From assembly GCA_003427395.1 (NCBI GenBank), contig BFEA01000228.1, forward strand, positions 966,230 through 1,030,229: a stretch of DNA of 64,000 nt, given 5' to 3'. Source of the DNA: Chara braunii. Taxonomy: Eukaryota > Streptophyta > Charophyceae > Charales > Characeae. Made by a program: the position numbers and the translations under genes. Below the pieces are notes generated by a model that did no database searches, was not told the origin of the DNA, and saw nothing but the letters and a program-made list of their open reading frames with translations. Each line of letters opens with the position of its first letter. Position 1 is the stretch's first letter. Positions 11,237 through 20,885 of this stretch are shown one piece after another.

Positions 11237-11480
11237 TAATAATAACACTAATAATAATAATAATAACAATAATAATAAAATAATAAAATAATAATAATAA
11301 TAATAATAATGTTATACATACAAAACTAAATTACAATAATCATACGGAAATTTTGTTAGTCATGTAACAAATAGACACTTCAAATGCACCAAGATTTCAT
11401 CCAAATGAGAGCGATATAATGACTTCCTGAGCCAATGTTCAGACTCTTTCAGGTCACATCCTTGCGGTATTCGATGCCGC
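11180..11480 (-). mobile_element. (ATT)n-tailed retroposon 3' end, copy 1
   Basis: Read on the minus strand, unique sequence (11480 to 11311, passing GAGTCTGAACATTGGCTCAGGAAG and ending TATGTATAACATT) runs into a long (ATT)n tract at 11310-11180. The sequence before the tail resembles that at 14700-14507 (both have a CTGAGCC/TGAGCCA.TG.TCA landmark and a GTATAAC end). Non-LTR elements with simple-repeat tails are known; that reading is an inference. Confidence 0.4.
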
Positions 11481-12247
11481 TTTTTTTCTGCCTAGCGGGT
11501 TGTAGTCCACCTATGGCTGCAAGCGCCCTGTTGTACTACTGCCCTCGTTGTACTATTGTGCCCCACTGTACGATTGTGCCTTACACCACTCAACACCTAC
11601 GAGCGCACCCCAAGCCAGCTTGCGCACGCGCAGATACTTGCGCAGCGTTGTAGCAGCGTGTCTGCTTTGCTTGCCTAGGTTAGAATGCCTTGGACTGGCT
11701 GGCTCCCTCCCTATATGGGTATATGGGAGGTGTTGCTGTAGCTGGACTGTTTGGGCCTTACCGTGGAAGTTTTCGGCAGCTTCCGGTCGGGCCCCAGTGC
11801 CTGCCCCCAGGCCCATGTTTAAAGTTGATGGCCCGGGCCCCTTTGCAGTTGGGCACTCTCAGATCTACTCAGACTCTGAACGCTTACTGTGTTTGCATTT
11901 GGCCCGTGGGGCGGATGTGACGACAAAGCTGCATTCTTATTGGCCCATGGCCAGTTCATGGTGTGTCGGCTCCACACTGCATGTGCCCAGGGCATGACAA
12001 CCCACGTCCCGGGCTCAGCTGCCTGACGCAAATTCTACTTCTGGAAGAGCCCAGGGTGAGGCCCAGGCTGTTCTTCATCCTGCTAGAGTGCAACAACTAT
12101 CTGAGACCCACATCGGAAGATACTGAGACAAACCCTTCTCGTGGATACTCATGCCCGCGTTCACTTAGGGCGGCACGAGGTCTGCTGAGGGCCGCAACTC
12201 AGAACACGTGCATGTCTGATAAGGGTCCACGAGGGCTCATCCCTTGC

Positions 12248-12291
<44 letters not shown>

Positions 12292-12735
12292 TAAATGTTT
12301 GTAGCACTCTGGGTCAACAGTCGGTGGAGACTAGGTAAGTTTCCTTCTTCCCTTTCTGTCCGTCTCTCCCCCCTTCTCTTTCTGTCACTTTCTCTGTGAT
12401 TGTCTGTCTGTCTGTCCGTCTGTCTATCTCTACGTTTGTCTGTGTCTGTATGTTCGTGTCTCTGTGTTTTTTTCTGTGTGCAGGTACCCAGACAGCTGCA
12501 GGATCAAGGAGAAGTCTGCAACTGTACACAATTCAAGCCCCCGGTTGTGAGTCAATCCGTACGACTGTGGGAGGGGACCTGAGACCAGTCAGCCTTGTCG
12601 ACCGCTGCATAAGGTCGGCCTCCGGGTGATCAACATTCAGTCTTATTATGCTGCCTTGATGCCGGCTTGAAGCTGGCTGTGCGCGGACGACGCGGGACTG
12701 TGGTAGCAGACTGGCGCAGTCTATTCCGTGCGCCA
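11481..12735. other. GC-moderate intergenic DNA with (AAT)n and a CT-rich tract
   Basis: Several overlapping frames exist (for example 11548-11997) but none resembles a protein I know. A triple TGTACTA/TTGTGCC-like repeat sits at 11532-11580. (AAT)n is at 12249-12288. A pyrimidine-rich (TCTG)n tract is at 12340-12480. Confidence 0.4.
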
Positions 12736-13058
12736 GGCATTGCTGGCATGGCGCCACCGCCTGTCTACAGTGCTGCTACGGTACAGGCCACCTATCGACA
12801 TTGCTGATGTGGCGCAGGCCACCTGTCGACATTGCTGATGTGGCGTAGGCCACTTGTCTTCACTGTTGATGTGGTGTTGTCATCGGTCTACGTTGCTGAT
12901 GTCGTACCGGTCATCCATCTCTTCAGTTGTGGCACTGCCGCCTGTCTCCTGCTGACGCGGCATTGGCCACGCTGTCTACATGATGATGCAGGGCAGGCCA
13001 CTCGTATCTGCTGCGGTGGCACTGCCACCGGTTTTACTACCGACGTGGCACTGGCCAC
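12736..13058. repeat. 28-33 bp minisatellite (GGCCACCTGTC.. TGCTGATGTGGC)
   Basis: About ten tandem degenerate units, each with GGCCACCTGTC followed by TTGCTGATGTGGC. The array is cut by the TIR element at 13059 and resumes for part of a unit at 14295 (CTGGCCACGCTGTCTAC). Confidence 0.8.
13051..13058. other. Target-site duplication, left copy (CTGGCCAC)
   Basis: Identical to 14295-14302 on the other side of the element at 13059-14294. Because GGCCAC is part of the host minisatellite, some chance of coincidence remains. Confidence 0.7.
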
Positions 13059-13401
13059 CTATGTATCCCCCGCGGTCATGACCGCGGGGTCAATCTCGGC
13101 CAGATCCCGACCGCTGAGGTCGGCCCCTGAGGTTAATGCGGCCGAGAATTTCAAACATTTAAAAAAAAAAATAATAGACCAAAAAAAAAAAAAAGCGGGG
13201 GGGGTGTAGGGTTTGAAGAGACCTACAACGCGGTGATTTTTTTTTTTTTTTTTACAAGTGTTTTCTTATTTTAAAAAAATAGAAAATAAAAAATTACTTA
13301 TTTCAATTAAAAAACGTAATAAAAAAAGGAAATTTTAATTTTTCGTGTGTGTGTGTGTGTGTGTCTGTGCTTGATTGGTGAGGAAGGGTGACCCCTTCCC
13401 C

Positions 13402-13436
<35 letters not shown>

Positions 13437-14294
13437 AAAAAAAAAAAAAGGAAAAAAAAAAAAAAGTGTGTGTGTGTGTGTGTNNNNNNNNNNNNNNNNN
13501 NNNNNNNNNNNNNNNNNNNNNNNNNNNNNNNNNNNNNNNNNNNNNNNNNNNNNNNNNNNNNNNNNNNNNNNNNNNNNNNNNNNNNNNNNNNNNNNNNNNN
13601 NNNNNNNNNNNNNNNNNNNNNNNNNNNNNNNNNNNNNNNNNNNNNNNNNNNNNNNNNNNNNNNNNNNNNNNNNNNNNNNNNNNNNNNNNNNNNNNNNNNN
13701 NNNNNNNNNNNNNNNNNNNNNNNNNNNNNNNNNNNNNNNNNNNNNNNNNNNNNNNNNNNNNNNNNNNNNNNNNNNNNNNNNNNNNNNNNNNNNNNNNNNN
13801 NNNNNNNNNNNNNNNNNNNNNNNNNNNNNNNNNNNNNNNNNNNNNNNNNNNNNNNNNNNNNNNNNNNNNNNNNNNNNNNNNNNNNNNNNNNNNNNNNNNN
13901 NNNNNNNNNNNNNNNNNNNNNNNNNNNNNNNNNNNNNNNNNNNNNNNNNNNNNNNNNNNNNNNNNNNNNNNNNNNNNNNNNNNNNNNNNNNNNNNNNNNN
14001 NNNNNNNNNNNNNNNNNNNNNNNNNNNNNNNNNNNNNNNNNNNNNNNNNNNNNNNNNNCCCCCCCACTAATATGGACCCCCCCGTTTCTTATTTTTTTGG
14101 TTTCTTTTCAACGAGGGGGCATGGGGACTGGGGTGCGCCCCCGGAATCCCGACCCCGACCTCCAGTACCCCATCCCCCTCGCCCGCGGCGAGCCGTTTTC
14201 AACCGCGGCCGCGGCGGTCATGACTGCAGGCTCGCGGTCGACCGCATGGGCCGCGGTCATGCCCGCGGTGACCGCGGCCTACGGGGATACATAG
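13059..14294. mobile_element. TIR DNA transposon, hAT-like (8-bp TSD), with internal gap
   Basis: It starts CTATGTATCCCCC and ends GGGGATACATAG, a 10-base exact TIR, and is flanked by CTGGCCAC on both sides. Next to the TIR is an exact palindrome of about 22 bases (13067-13088, centred on GGTCATGACC). The right end has many CCGCGGTCA boxes, which look like repeated transposase-binding sites. The middle contains (TG)n, poly(A) and 575 unknown bases, so a transposase gene is neither seen nor excluded. The left host boundary lies inside a minisatellite, which makes the insertion easy to read. Confidence 0.75.
13484..14058. other. Assembly gap (575 N)
   Basis: Run of unknown bases preceded by poly(A) and (TG)n, a typical place for assembly failure. 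Apparent reading frames through it are meaningless. Confidence 0.99.
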
Positions 14295-14439
14295 CTGGCC
14301 ACGCTGTCTACTCTCCCTCCACTCTCTCCGTTTATGGATACCGAGATGTCGTATCAGATATCACCTTCACTGTTACTGAAGAGATTGTGCAGATCTAAGT
14401 GTACTGGTACTATGATGTCTGACGAGTCTTTCTGTTTAG

Positions 14440-14448
14440 TTTCATTAC

Positions 14449-14506
<58 letters not shown>

Positions 14507-14700
14507 TAAGGAATACGAGTGTGAACGTTATACAGAAAACCAAATTGCGAAATCACACAGATGTCCACAAGGTCGTGTCCAAGCAGAGAGAGTACAAAAG
14601 CACTGAGAACCCATCCATATAGAGCAATACAATGAAGTAATGAGCCAGTGCTCAAGCCCGTAGGCCACACCAACACAGTATCCAAAGTCGCTCCTCTCTG
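14440..14700 (-). mobile_element. (ATT)n-tailed retroposon 3' end, copy 2
   Basis: On the minus strand, sequence from 14700 (GGTGTGGCCTACGGGCTTGA) runs to CACACTCGTATTCCTTACATT and then (ATT)n at 14506-14447. It has the same orientation and end type as 11480-11180 and 15050-14940. Confidence 0.4.
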
Positions 14701-14934
14701 TCTGGTGCCCAGTGCCCAGCCTGCTCTACACGCCTATCCTATGTACAGCTGGTTCACGCAACAGGCTCACTTCGACCTTCGAAGACCAACGTGACTGTCA
14801 AAACCATTGCCGACTCCTCTTCATGTACAAGGTACGTATCTCGTCAACCTCAATCAGACCTTGAATAACCCACTCTCGCCTCCTTCCCTGAAGACCACCA
14901 GATCACCCTTATCATATTACCGCTAGGATCAAAA

Positions 14935-15060
14935 CATAGTAGTAGTAATAATAACAAAATAATAATAATAATAATAAAATAATAATAATAAAATAATAAT
15001 AATAATAATGTAATCAGACTCGCTTTCTTTTCCACTCCGCATATATACAAAGAGATGGTG
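14935..15060 (-). mobile_element. (ATT)n-tailed retroposon 3' end, copy 3
   Basis: On the minus strand, AAAGCGAGTCTGATTACATT is followed by an (ATT)n-rich run (15009-14940). It shares the TTACATT(ATT)n junction with copy 2; upstream similarity is weak. Confidence 0.3.
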
Positions 15061-15099
15061 ATTCACCCTGGCGCACTGCGCCCACTCAAAGCTCAGAGA

Positions 15100-15450
15100 T
15101 ATGGACCCAAAAACACATTTCAGACGTCAACTCGCTTCAACAGGCTATGACACAACAGCGCCTGAACATCCCAATTCTCGTCACTGTGTCCAACACCACT
15201 GTTCGCATACACCCAACTCTGGATCACCCTGAATACTCCACAGACACTCACTCTGCATCTCACATACACACATACACTTACTAACTCTAACACTACAGCG
15301 ACTATGGCCGCACTATTAAAGCAAGTTCATACACATACTCACACACAAATGTACGTACATACAGACACATACGTATACACACATACATACGTACACTCTC
15401 ACACACATACGGGCGAGCACACACACAATCACACACACACATATCCATGC
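15100..15450. repeat. (CA)n-rich microsatellite zone
   Basis: Interrupted ACAC/ACAT/GTAC repeats from about 15260 to 15445. The reading frames across it are low-complexity. Confidence 0.8.
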
Positions 15451-15540
15451 AGTGGTAGTGTAGAATCTGTGTTTGGTGGTAGGCGCATTCGATCTGCTTA
15501 TTCTACCGATGGAAGTAGAGCGAGGCTAGTCGCGGGTCAT
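15451..15540 (+). repeat. ~90-bp interspersed unit, copy 1 of 5
   Basis: Landmarks in order: GTAGTGTA, GTTTGGTGGTAG, ATTCGATCTG, CGATGGAAGTAGAG, CGCGGGTCAT. The same order is seen at 16876-16997, 17073-17165, 17234-17318 and 17727-17820. Confidence 0.75.
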
Positions 15541-15659
15541 CACTCGTCATCACAGTTCGATGCCACCTCACAACCAGGGGACCACCCAAAGTGTGTGCAG
15601 AGAGTCGCTCGTACTCAAGTACAGGGTCCTAACCCGCGCCCGGAACGTCGCCATCAGTG

Positions 15660-15860
15660 ACTGAGGAGGTACGTATCTCTCCTCCCCTCTCCTTCTTCTT
15701 CTCCTTCTTCTTCTTCTCCTTCTTCTTCTTCTCATTCTTCTTCCTCTTTCTTCTTCCTCCCCCCTTTTCTCCTTCTCCTTCTACCTCTCCTTCTTGCGCA
15801 TCCCTTTTCCACACAATCACCTTCCTTTCTCTGCACACCTCCATACCGTAATGGTACAGA
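15660..15860 (+). repeat. Polypyrimidine (CTT/CCT)n tract
   Basis: Almost pure C/T from 15675 to 15800. The Lys/Arg/Glu-rich frame on the opposite strand is a by-product. Such tracts can adopt triplex structure; that is general knowledge, not seen here. Confidence 0.8.
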
Positions 15861-16186
15861 CCAGAACAAGAACCGACCTCTCTCACATAGTTCAGGATAG
15901 CACAACGGAAGGCTAATATACCAATGATAAACTCAATCAATGACGCAATGCAAACCAAACATACGTCATCATCATCACATGGTGTGAAGGGGTCTGGCGA
16001 CCACACAGGAAGAATGTGCCAGTCCCCATACATACACAGACGAAGAGGAGGGGGATCAGACGAAGAAGAGGGGGAAGATGGGAATGTCGTCAACACCAAG
16101 TCTTCAGTACAGGTCCCAAATGACCCCTTGTGGAATGTCTTAGTCCCAAGGTCGAGTCTGAATCCAAATGTCGTCAGGTCCGGAAG

Positions 16187-16193
<7 letters not shown>

Positions 16194-16238
<45 letters not shown>
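16194..16238. repeat. (CT)n microsatellite
   Basis: About 22 uninterrupted CT dinucleotides. Confidence 0.95.
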
Positions 16239-16240
<2 letters not shown>

Positions 16241-16769
16241 GCTACCTCACACCTGTAAAGTGAAATGTATGGATCTGATTACAAGTGGCCTTCGAAGATA
16301 GCCAGAGACGGTAACGCACGCAGGCGAGAAACAGCGAATGAATGGTTTAGGACAGGGAGGAGGCGATTGCGTCCGTGCACATCAAGATGCAATCAAAGAC
16401 TACATGCGATCAGAATACACAACCAACGACATCGAAAAATGAATCATCGCAATGTCCTCCACTGCTGCGCCTTCTTCTCAACGGAATCGTTCATATCTAG
16501 CTTTCGCCATGCTCTCCCTCTCGTCTTCCATTACCCGCTCATCGTTCCCTTCCGCCCCTTTCCCGCGCGTCATCTGACTACTCCTGCGCAACCCCCTTTT
16601 CCACGCGATCGCCTTCCTCCCTCTGCGCACCTCCACCTCTCGCACCGTACTTGGCCACGATGCCAGGCATGTTCCATTCAAACAGGGAAATCGATCCCCC
16701 CCCTCCCCCTGGCTCTCTCTTTTGCACTCTCTCTGTGGGTGCGTTCACCTGCTCACTCTATATCCCTTC

Positions 16770-16865
16770 TTCACACACACACGCACACGCACACACACAC
16801 ACACACATACACACATACACACACATACTCACACACATACACACACATACACACACACACATATT
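16770..16865. repeat. (CA)n microsatellite
   Basis: Interrupted CACACA run directly preceding copy 2 of the ~90-bp unit. Confidence 0.9.
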
Positions 16866-16875
16866 CACATACGCA

Positions 16876-16997
16876 AGCGTGGTAATGTACCTACCCATAT
16901 TTAGTGGTAGATTCATTCGATTTTATTTTTATTTTTATTTTATTTTTATATTTACTCATCTTATTGATGGGAGTTCCATGAGATCGATTGCGAGATA
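16876..16997 (+). repeat. ~90-bp interspersed unit, copy 2 of 5
   Basis: GTAATGTACCTACCCATATT, TTAGTGGTAGATTCATTCGA, a (TTTTA)n insertion, then GATGGGAGTTCCATGAGATC and GCGAGATACAC. Followed by CA repeats. Confidence 0.75.
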
Positions 16998-17072
16998 CAC
17001 ACCCACACACTCACACACACAAACACACACACACACACACATTCGCACGAGCACAACCAAGCAAACAATTGT

Positions 17073-17165
17073 AGCTGTGTATACTTCCATATTATAGTGA
17101 AAGATTCATTCGATTTTGTTAGTTTTTCTTGATGGAAGTGCCCTGAGATCCGTTGTGCGATTCAC
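17073..17165 (+). repeat. ~90-bp interspersed unit, copy 3 of 5
   Basis: GTGTATACTTCCATATTATA, AGATTCATTCGATTTTGTTA, GATGGAAGTGCCCTGAGATC and GTGCGATTCAC, followed again by CACACTCACACA. Confidence 0.75.
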
Positions 17166-17233
17166 ATGCACACACTCACACACAAGCTTACGTACACATA
17201 TCCACAATCGCACTCACACACACACACACGCAT

Positions 17234-17318
17234 GGTAGAGAACGTTTCAACGTTCTAGCCAAATATTCGATCGATTTCGTTCATCCTTCGATGGAAGCTG
17301 CGCAAGGTCGTAGCTGCT
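17234..17318 (+). repeat. ~90-bp interspersed unit, copy 4 of 5
   Basis: More diverged: AATATTCGATCGATTTCGTT, CGATGGAAGCTGCGCAAGGT. Preceded by (CA)n; a (CT)n/(CGCT)n run follows at 17397-17490. Confidence 0.6.
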
Positions 17319-17394
17319 GAAGATCCTTACGATTTGCTCGTCCCGCCGATGGAAAACTGTCTCTTACATTCTGCGCGTGTGTGTGTTCACCTTC

Positions 17395-17396
<2 letters not shown>

Positions 17397-17469
<73 letters not shown>

Positions 17470-17490
17470 CGCTCGCTCGCTCGCTCGCTC
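17397..17490. repeat. (CT)n then (CGCT)n microsatellite
   Basis: Long CT run to 17466, then five CGCT repeats ending about 17489. Confidence 0.95.
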
Positions 17491-17676
17491 CGGCTGTGTG
17501 TTTGCATGTGTGAGCAAGGTCGAAGAGCCAGCGGCGGTTGTCGTTGCCATCAGGGGGGAATGGGAGGGTGGAAGTCAAAGAGCCACCGATGCCAACCATC
17601 GCCATCAAGGGGGGGATGATTGTGCGTCCCAAACGAAAGGGGAATGGTTTCTCTGTTGGCGATGTGACATGCCTGG

Positions 17677-17719
<43 letters not shown>

Positions 17720-17726
17720 GAGCGCG

Positions 17727-17820
17727 TGTAGTAGTGTATCTACCCATGTTTAGAGGTAGATTCATTCGATTTTTGCTGATTGTATCGATGGAAGTAGAGT
17801 AAGTTCAGTCACGGGTCTTA
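17727..17820 (+). repeat. ~90-bp interspersed unit, copy 5 of 5
   Basis: GTAGTGTATCTACCCATGTT, TAGAGGTAGATTCATTCGAT, CGATGGAAGTAGAGTAAGTT, CACGGGTCTTA. Preceded by (CA)n at 17682-17717. Confidence 0.75.
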
Positions 17821-18440
17821 CCTGTCGTTTTCTCCCTTCGTCCTTCTTGTCGCCGTCGTCATCATCAGCGTCATCGTCGTCGTCGTCGTCCGTTAACCGC
17901 TCAAGACTCGGACCATTCAATCGGTGGAAGCGACAGACGGTATGTACAAGGGCAGTGATGTAGTCATCACGAGTTGATGACTCGTGTTCACTAGGCCTTC
18001 CCCGATCAAGATCGATAGTTACATCAACCTATCCCCGTACCGATGAACCTTAAGAAGTTTACCCGGGCTCTTCGGACTAGGCAAGAATCTTGGTGGATTC
18101 ATCAGTGTAGTGTACGTGCGCCCAGCTGACGGATCTCGCTCTTTTTTTTCCCCTATTTTCTTCTTCTTCTACTTCTTCCTCCTTTTCCTCCTTTTTCTCC
18201 TTCTTCTGTTCCTTCTCCTACTACTCCTCCCACTCTCTATCCTACTATCTTTCCCTGCGCGATCCTACCTCGTCGCTTTCACTGCGCGGCCAGTTCTTCC
18301 ACTTGTCTGCTTGCGCTATCGCTCTGCGCTCGCTCGCTTGCTTTCCCCATCACAATGCAGATTTCGTAGAAACGAATCTGCCCGACTTTCCAATGCAGTT
18401 CTGTGAAAAGTAACTACGGAGATTGTGGGAAGACGAGGTA
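17821..18440. other. Intergenic with (CGT/ATC)n and a CT-rich tract
   Basis: (CATCGTCGT)n near 17855-17890 and a polypyrimidine stretch at 18135-18260. No gene recognised. Confidence 0.5.
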
Positions 18441-18444
18441 GTAA

Positions 18445-18752
18445 GAAAAATAAAATTAAAAAAAATGAATCTAACTGATTACGAAAATTAAATAAATAAA
18501 TAACAGATCTACTAACTAACACCCCACTTGTGCCAAGTGTCGAATCCCTGCTACAGTCGGTTCCGACTACCCAACTAATTCTAACTATCTCTACCACGGA
18601 GGTCGCGGGTTAAGGTCCCCGCCAGTCATTCGCGGGTGAAAACGAAAGTAAAGCTCCTTGCAAAAAGGAGCTAACTCAAAATCGGGACAGATTCGAGCCT
18701 TGCATCTCTACATTGACAATCTGTCCCTCTAACCTACTGAGCTAACTCCTAC
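18445..18752 (-). mobile_element. tRNA-derived SINE candidate (minus strand)
   Basis: On the minus strand the head carries a Pol III A box TAGCTCAGTAGG (18744-18733) and a B box close to consensus (GGCTCGAATCT, 18699-18689). Bases 18749-18743 and 18673-18667 can pair as a 7-bp acceptor-like stem with one G-U pair. GGGACAG and CTGTCCC also pair inside. The 83-base length and poor anticodon stem argue against a working tRNA. The downstream region ends near an (ATTT)n run at about 18485, which could be the tail. Confidence 0.5.
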
Positions 18753-19390
18753 TTCACACAAATGAAAAGCAACTCTTGTATATGTATAGGAGTGGGGCTC
18801 AGCCTTCCTAGTGGCCTGAGGTCGTTTCTAAGTCTGCGTACTCGCACGCTTGCCGGCCTGAGCGCTTGTCAGCGTACGTGTCGGCTTGAATGTGTGTGCG
18901 ACCCGTCAGGGTACTTGGTTAATTGGAAGGCCCAAAGGACTGGTACTTGGTCGTGGCCGCGACATTAAGGGTCGCGGCGGGGAAAACACTCAAGTGGCGG
19001 GTAGGTCGGTACCACACCAAGCAGAGATAGATGTGTCGGGTACTTGGGGCCGAGCAGAAGAAGACAAAAATTAGCATTTTTAGAGGCCCAGTACCTGTAG
19101 GTAGCCAGGTACCAGCCCAAATCTCAGTGCATGTCGTAGCCATACCCGACACAACAGTAATCTAATCAACCCTTCGACCTTCTCGGTCGGAGGGTATTAC
19201 TACTGGTCATAACCATCTCAACGCGCGTCATAACAATGCGCGCGCATACACTCGAAATTTTCTCAACGATTCGCCCCAGCCTCAATGGCCGAGGAAATCG
19301 TTTAAAGTATCACGCCAAAGTGTGCATACCCTTTCCATTCCAGACCGACCCTGTCACGGTAGCCGACGTCGTTTGTCTCAATTGCAAAAG
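18753..19390. other. Intergenic, nothing recognised
   Basis: GC-moderate sequence with two repeated GGTACTTGG phrases (18911, 19038) and a CTTCGACCTTCTCGGTCGGAGG hairpin-like stretch near 19170. No gene. Confidence 0.4.
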
Positions 19391-19391
19391 C

Positions 19392-19606
19392 ATGGCTAAA
19401 TACCCTTGTAAAGGTATTTGGTCCGACAGCGCATTGCATACAAAATGCAAAAAAAATAATTCAACTAAAACATACAAAAAAATAGGCCCAGAAATAAGTA
19501 TTGGCAGGGTCTGAACCCCTTCACACTCGGACCTCGGACGGAACTCCGAATGCTTGAAAGTTCAGGGGTCAGCCCAGGGGGCCCCGAACGTTCAGTCTGG
19601 TAACCA

Positions 19607-19662
<56 letters not shown>

Positions 19663-19865
19663 TGGTTATCAGGCCGAACATTCGGGGCCTATCGGCTTAT
19701 CCCCGAACGTTCAGGCATTCAGGCGTTCGACGTTCGAACCTGAAGGGGTTCGACCCCCACCAAAAATTATTTCGGGGCCTAAAAACAATAATTTTGTTGA
19801 ACTTTTTTTGTGCGTTCTGTATGACATGCACAACATTCGGACCGGACTTTAGGTAGGACTGTAAT
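19392..19865. repeat. Large inverted repeat of two element ends around (TA)n
   Basis: The left arm (19608 back to about 19392) and right arm (19661 to about 19865) are the same GGTTACC-type element end in opposite orientation. Each reads CATGGTTA(C/T)CAG, then CGAACGTTCGGGGCC-like boxes, CTGAAGGGGTTC.GACCC and a poly(T)/GCATT.TGTATG stretch. The 52-base centre is mainly (TA)n. Both arms are cut at about the same internal point. Confidence 0.75.
19609..19660. repeat. (TA)n microsatellite at the centre of the inverted repeat
   Basis: About 20 TA dinucleotides followed by ACACACA. The tract is directly bounded by the two CATGG ends. Confidence 0.95.
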
Positions 19866-20324
19866 CTTTTCATTTGTGTTTCAATTTTTCCGTATGTAGG
19901 CTCGAGTTGCAAGGGTTCTCTTAGCGTGGACCGGGTAGCAGATTAACTCTGTACCCGTGCCCATATGTTTTTTGTCCCTATAGGGACCGACGATTTACCT
20001 TGTTGGGAGTTTTATCCTGTTGGGAGTAGGTTGTGGGCCTTAGCATGATTTTGAGGAAAGCGTACCAGTTAGTAGTCGTATCACACACTATATTAAAAGT
20101 AACATATATGGGTTAGTCCTCTTGGTGCGGCGCTGCCCTCGACGATAGCCGAGAGCGCAGCGCCTGGGTACTGTGGTCTGTACGGTGGTTCTTGTGATTC
20201 TCAGTTGTTTGGTGGAATACCTTTTCGACTACTATTATGCTACTTCTTTGCTTGGTGTGAGTGCGAATGTGTTATTTGTCTGTTGTGTCTACAGTATACT
20301 TGTATCATCATACTATATTATACT

Positions 20325-20885
20325 ATGCACAACATGCATGCAAATTTAAAAGGTATTTTACCAAAAAAAAACAAAATCAGCATTGCGAGAGATGGAGGTG
20401 CCAAAACGGGCTCTACTACTCCGTGTTTATTTTATTATTATTTGTTTTTTCACTTTTTTTTTTTTTTTTCTGAATGTTTTTTTTTACGAGTTTAAGAGTT
20501 ATATATTATGTGAATTTTGAAATACACATCTGTGAATTTTCAAGGCATTTGGCTATCCAAAAAATAAATAAAAAAATCGTCAAAGATGGCGGTGTCGAAA
20601 ATGTGCTCGTCCACTCACTATTTTTAATTCTTTTTTTTTCTTATTATTATTTTATTTTATTTTTTTATTTTTATTTCAAATTTGGTAAAGAATTTGGATG
20701 TAACGCTGAGGTAAATATTGTTCGTTTTATTTTTCTGCATAACATATATCGTTTCGTATTGTTTGATTTATTTATTTATTTTTTAGGTTTACGTTTGGCC
20801 CGAAAAGCCGAAAGCATCCTGAAGGAGGGCGGAACGTTCGGCAGGTTCGGGTTTGGGAGTTCGGTCGAACTCAAACGCCGACAAT
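20325..20885. mobile_element. GGTTGCC-type element, left-truncated
   Basis: It contains the two internal boxes (20385 and 20582: GATGG.GGTG.C.AAAA.G.GCTC) and the shared core (20678-20760, GAGGTAAATATTGTTCGTTT ... CATAACATATAT). It ends in a GGCGGAACGTTCGG / CAAACGCCGACAATG terminus. The left TIR is missing. Confidence 0.6.

Noticed and set aside
13388-14398. Long reading frames across 13.4-14.4 kb and 32.4-32.8 kb
   Set aside because: They run through unknown bases and homopolymers; no residues there support a protein.
15629-16099. 156-codon Lys/Glu-rich minus-strand frame
   Set aside because: It is the complement of a polypyrimidine tract.
16265-17713. Frames rich in His-Thr, Leu-Ser or Arg-Glu repeats (also 17281-17731, 45393-45631, 61538-61938)
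   Set aside because: Direct translations of CA, CT and GA microsatellites.
20385-20620. AAGATGGCGG box read as a YY1 site
   Set aside because: The match is short and is part of a conserved transposon box; no reason to assume an animal-type factor.
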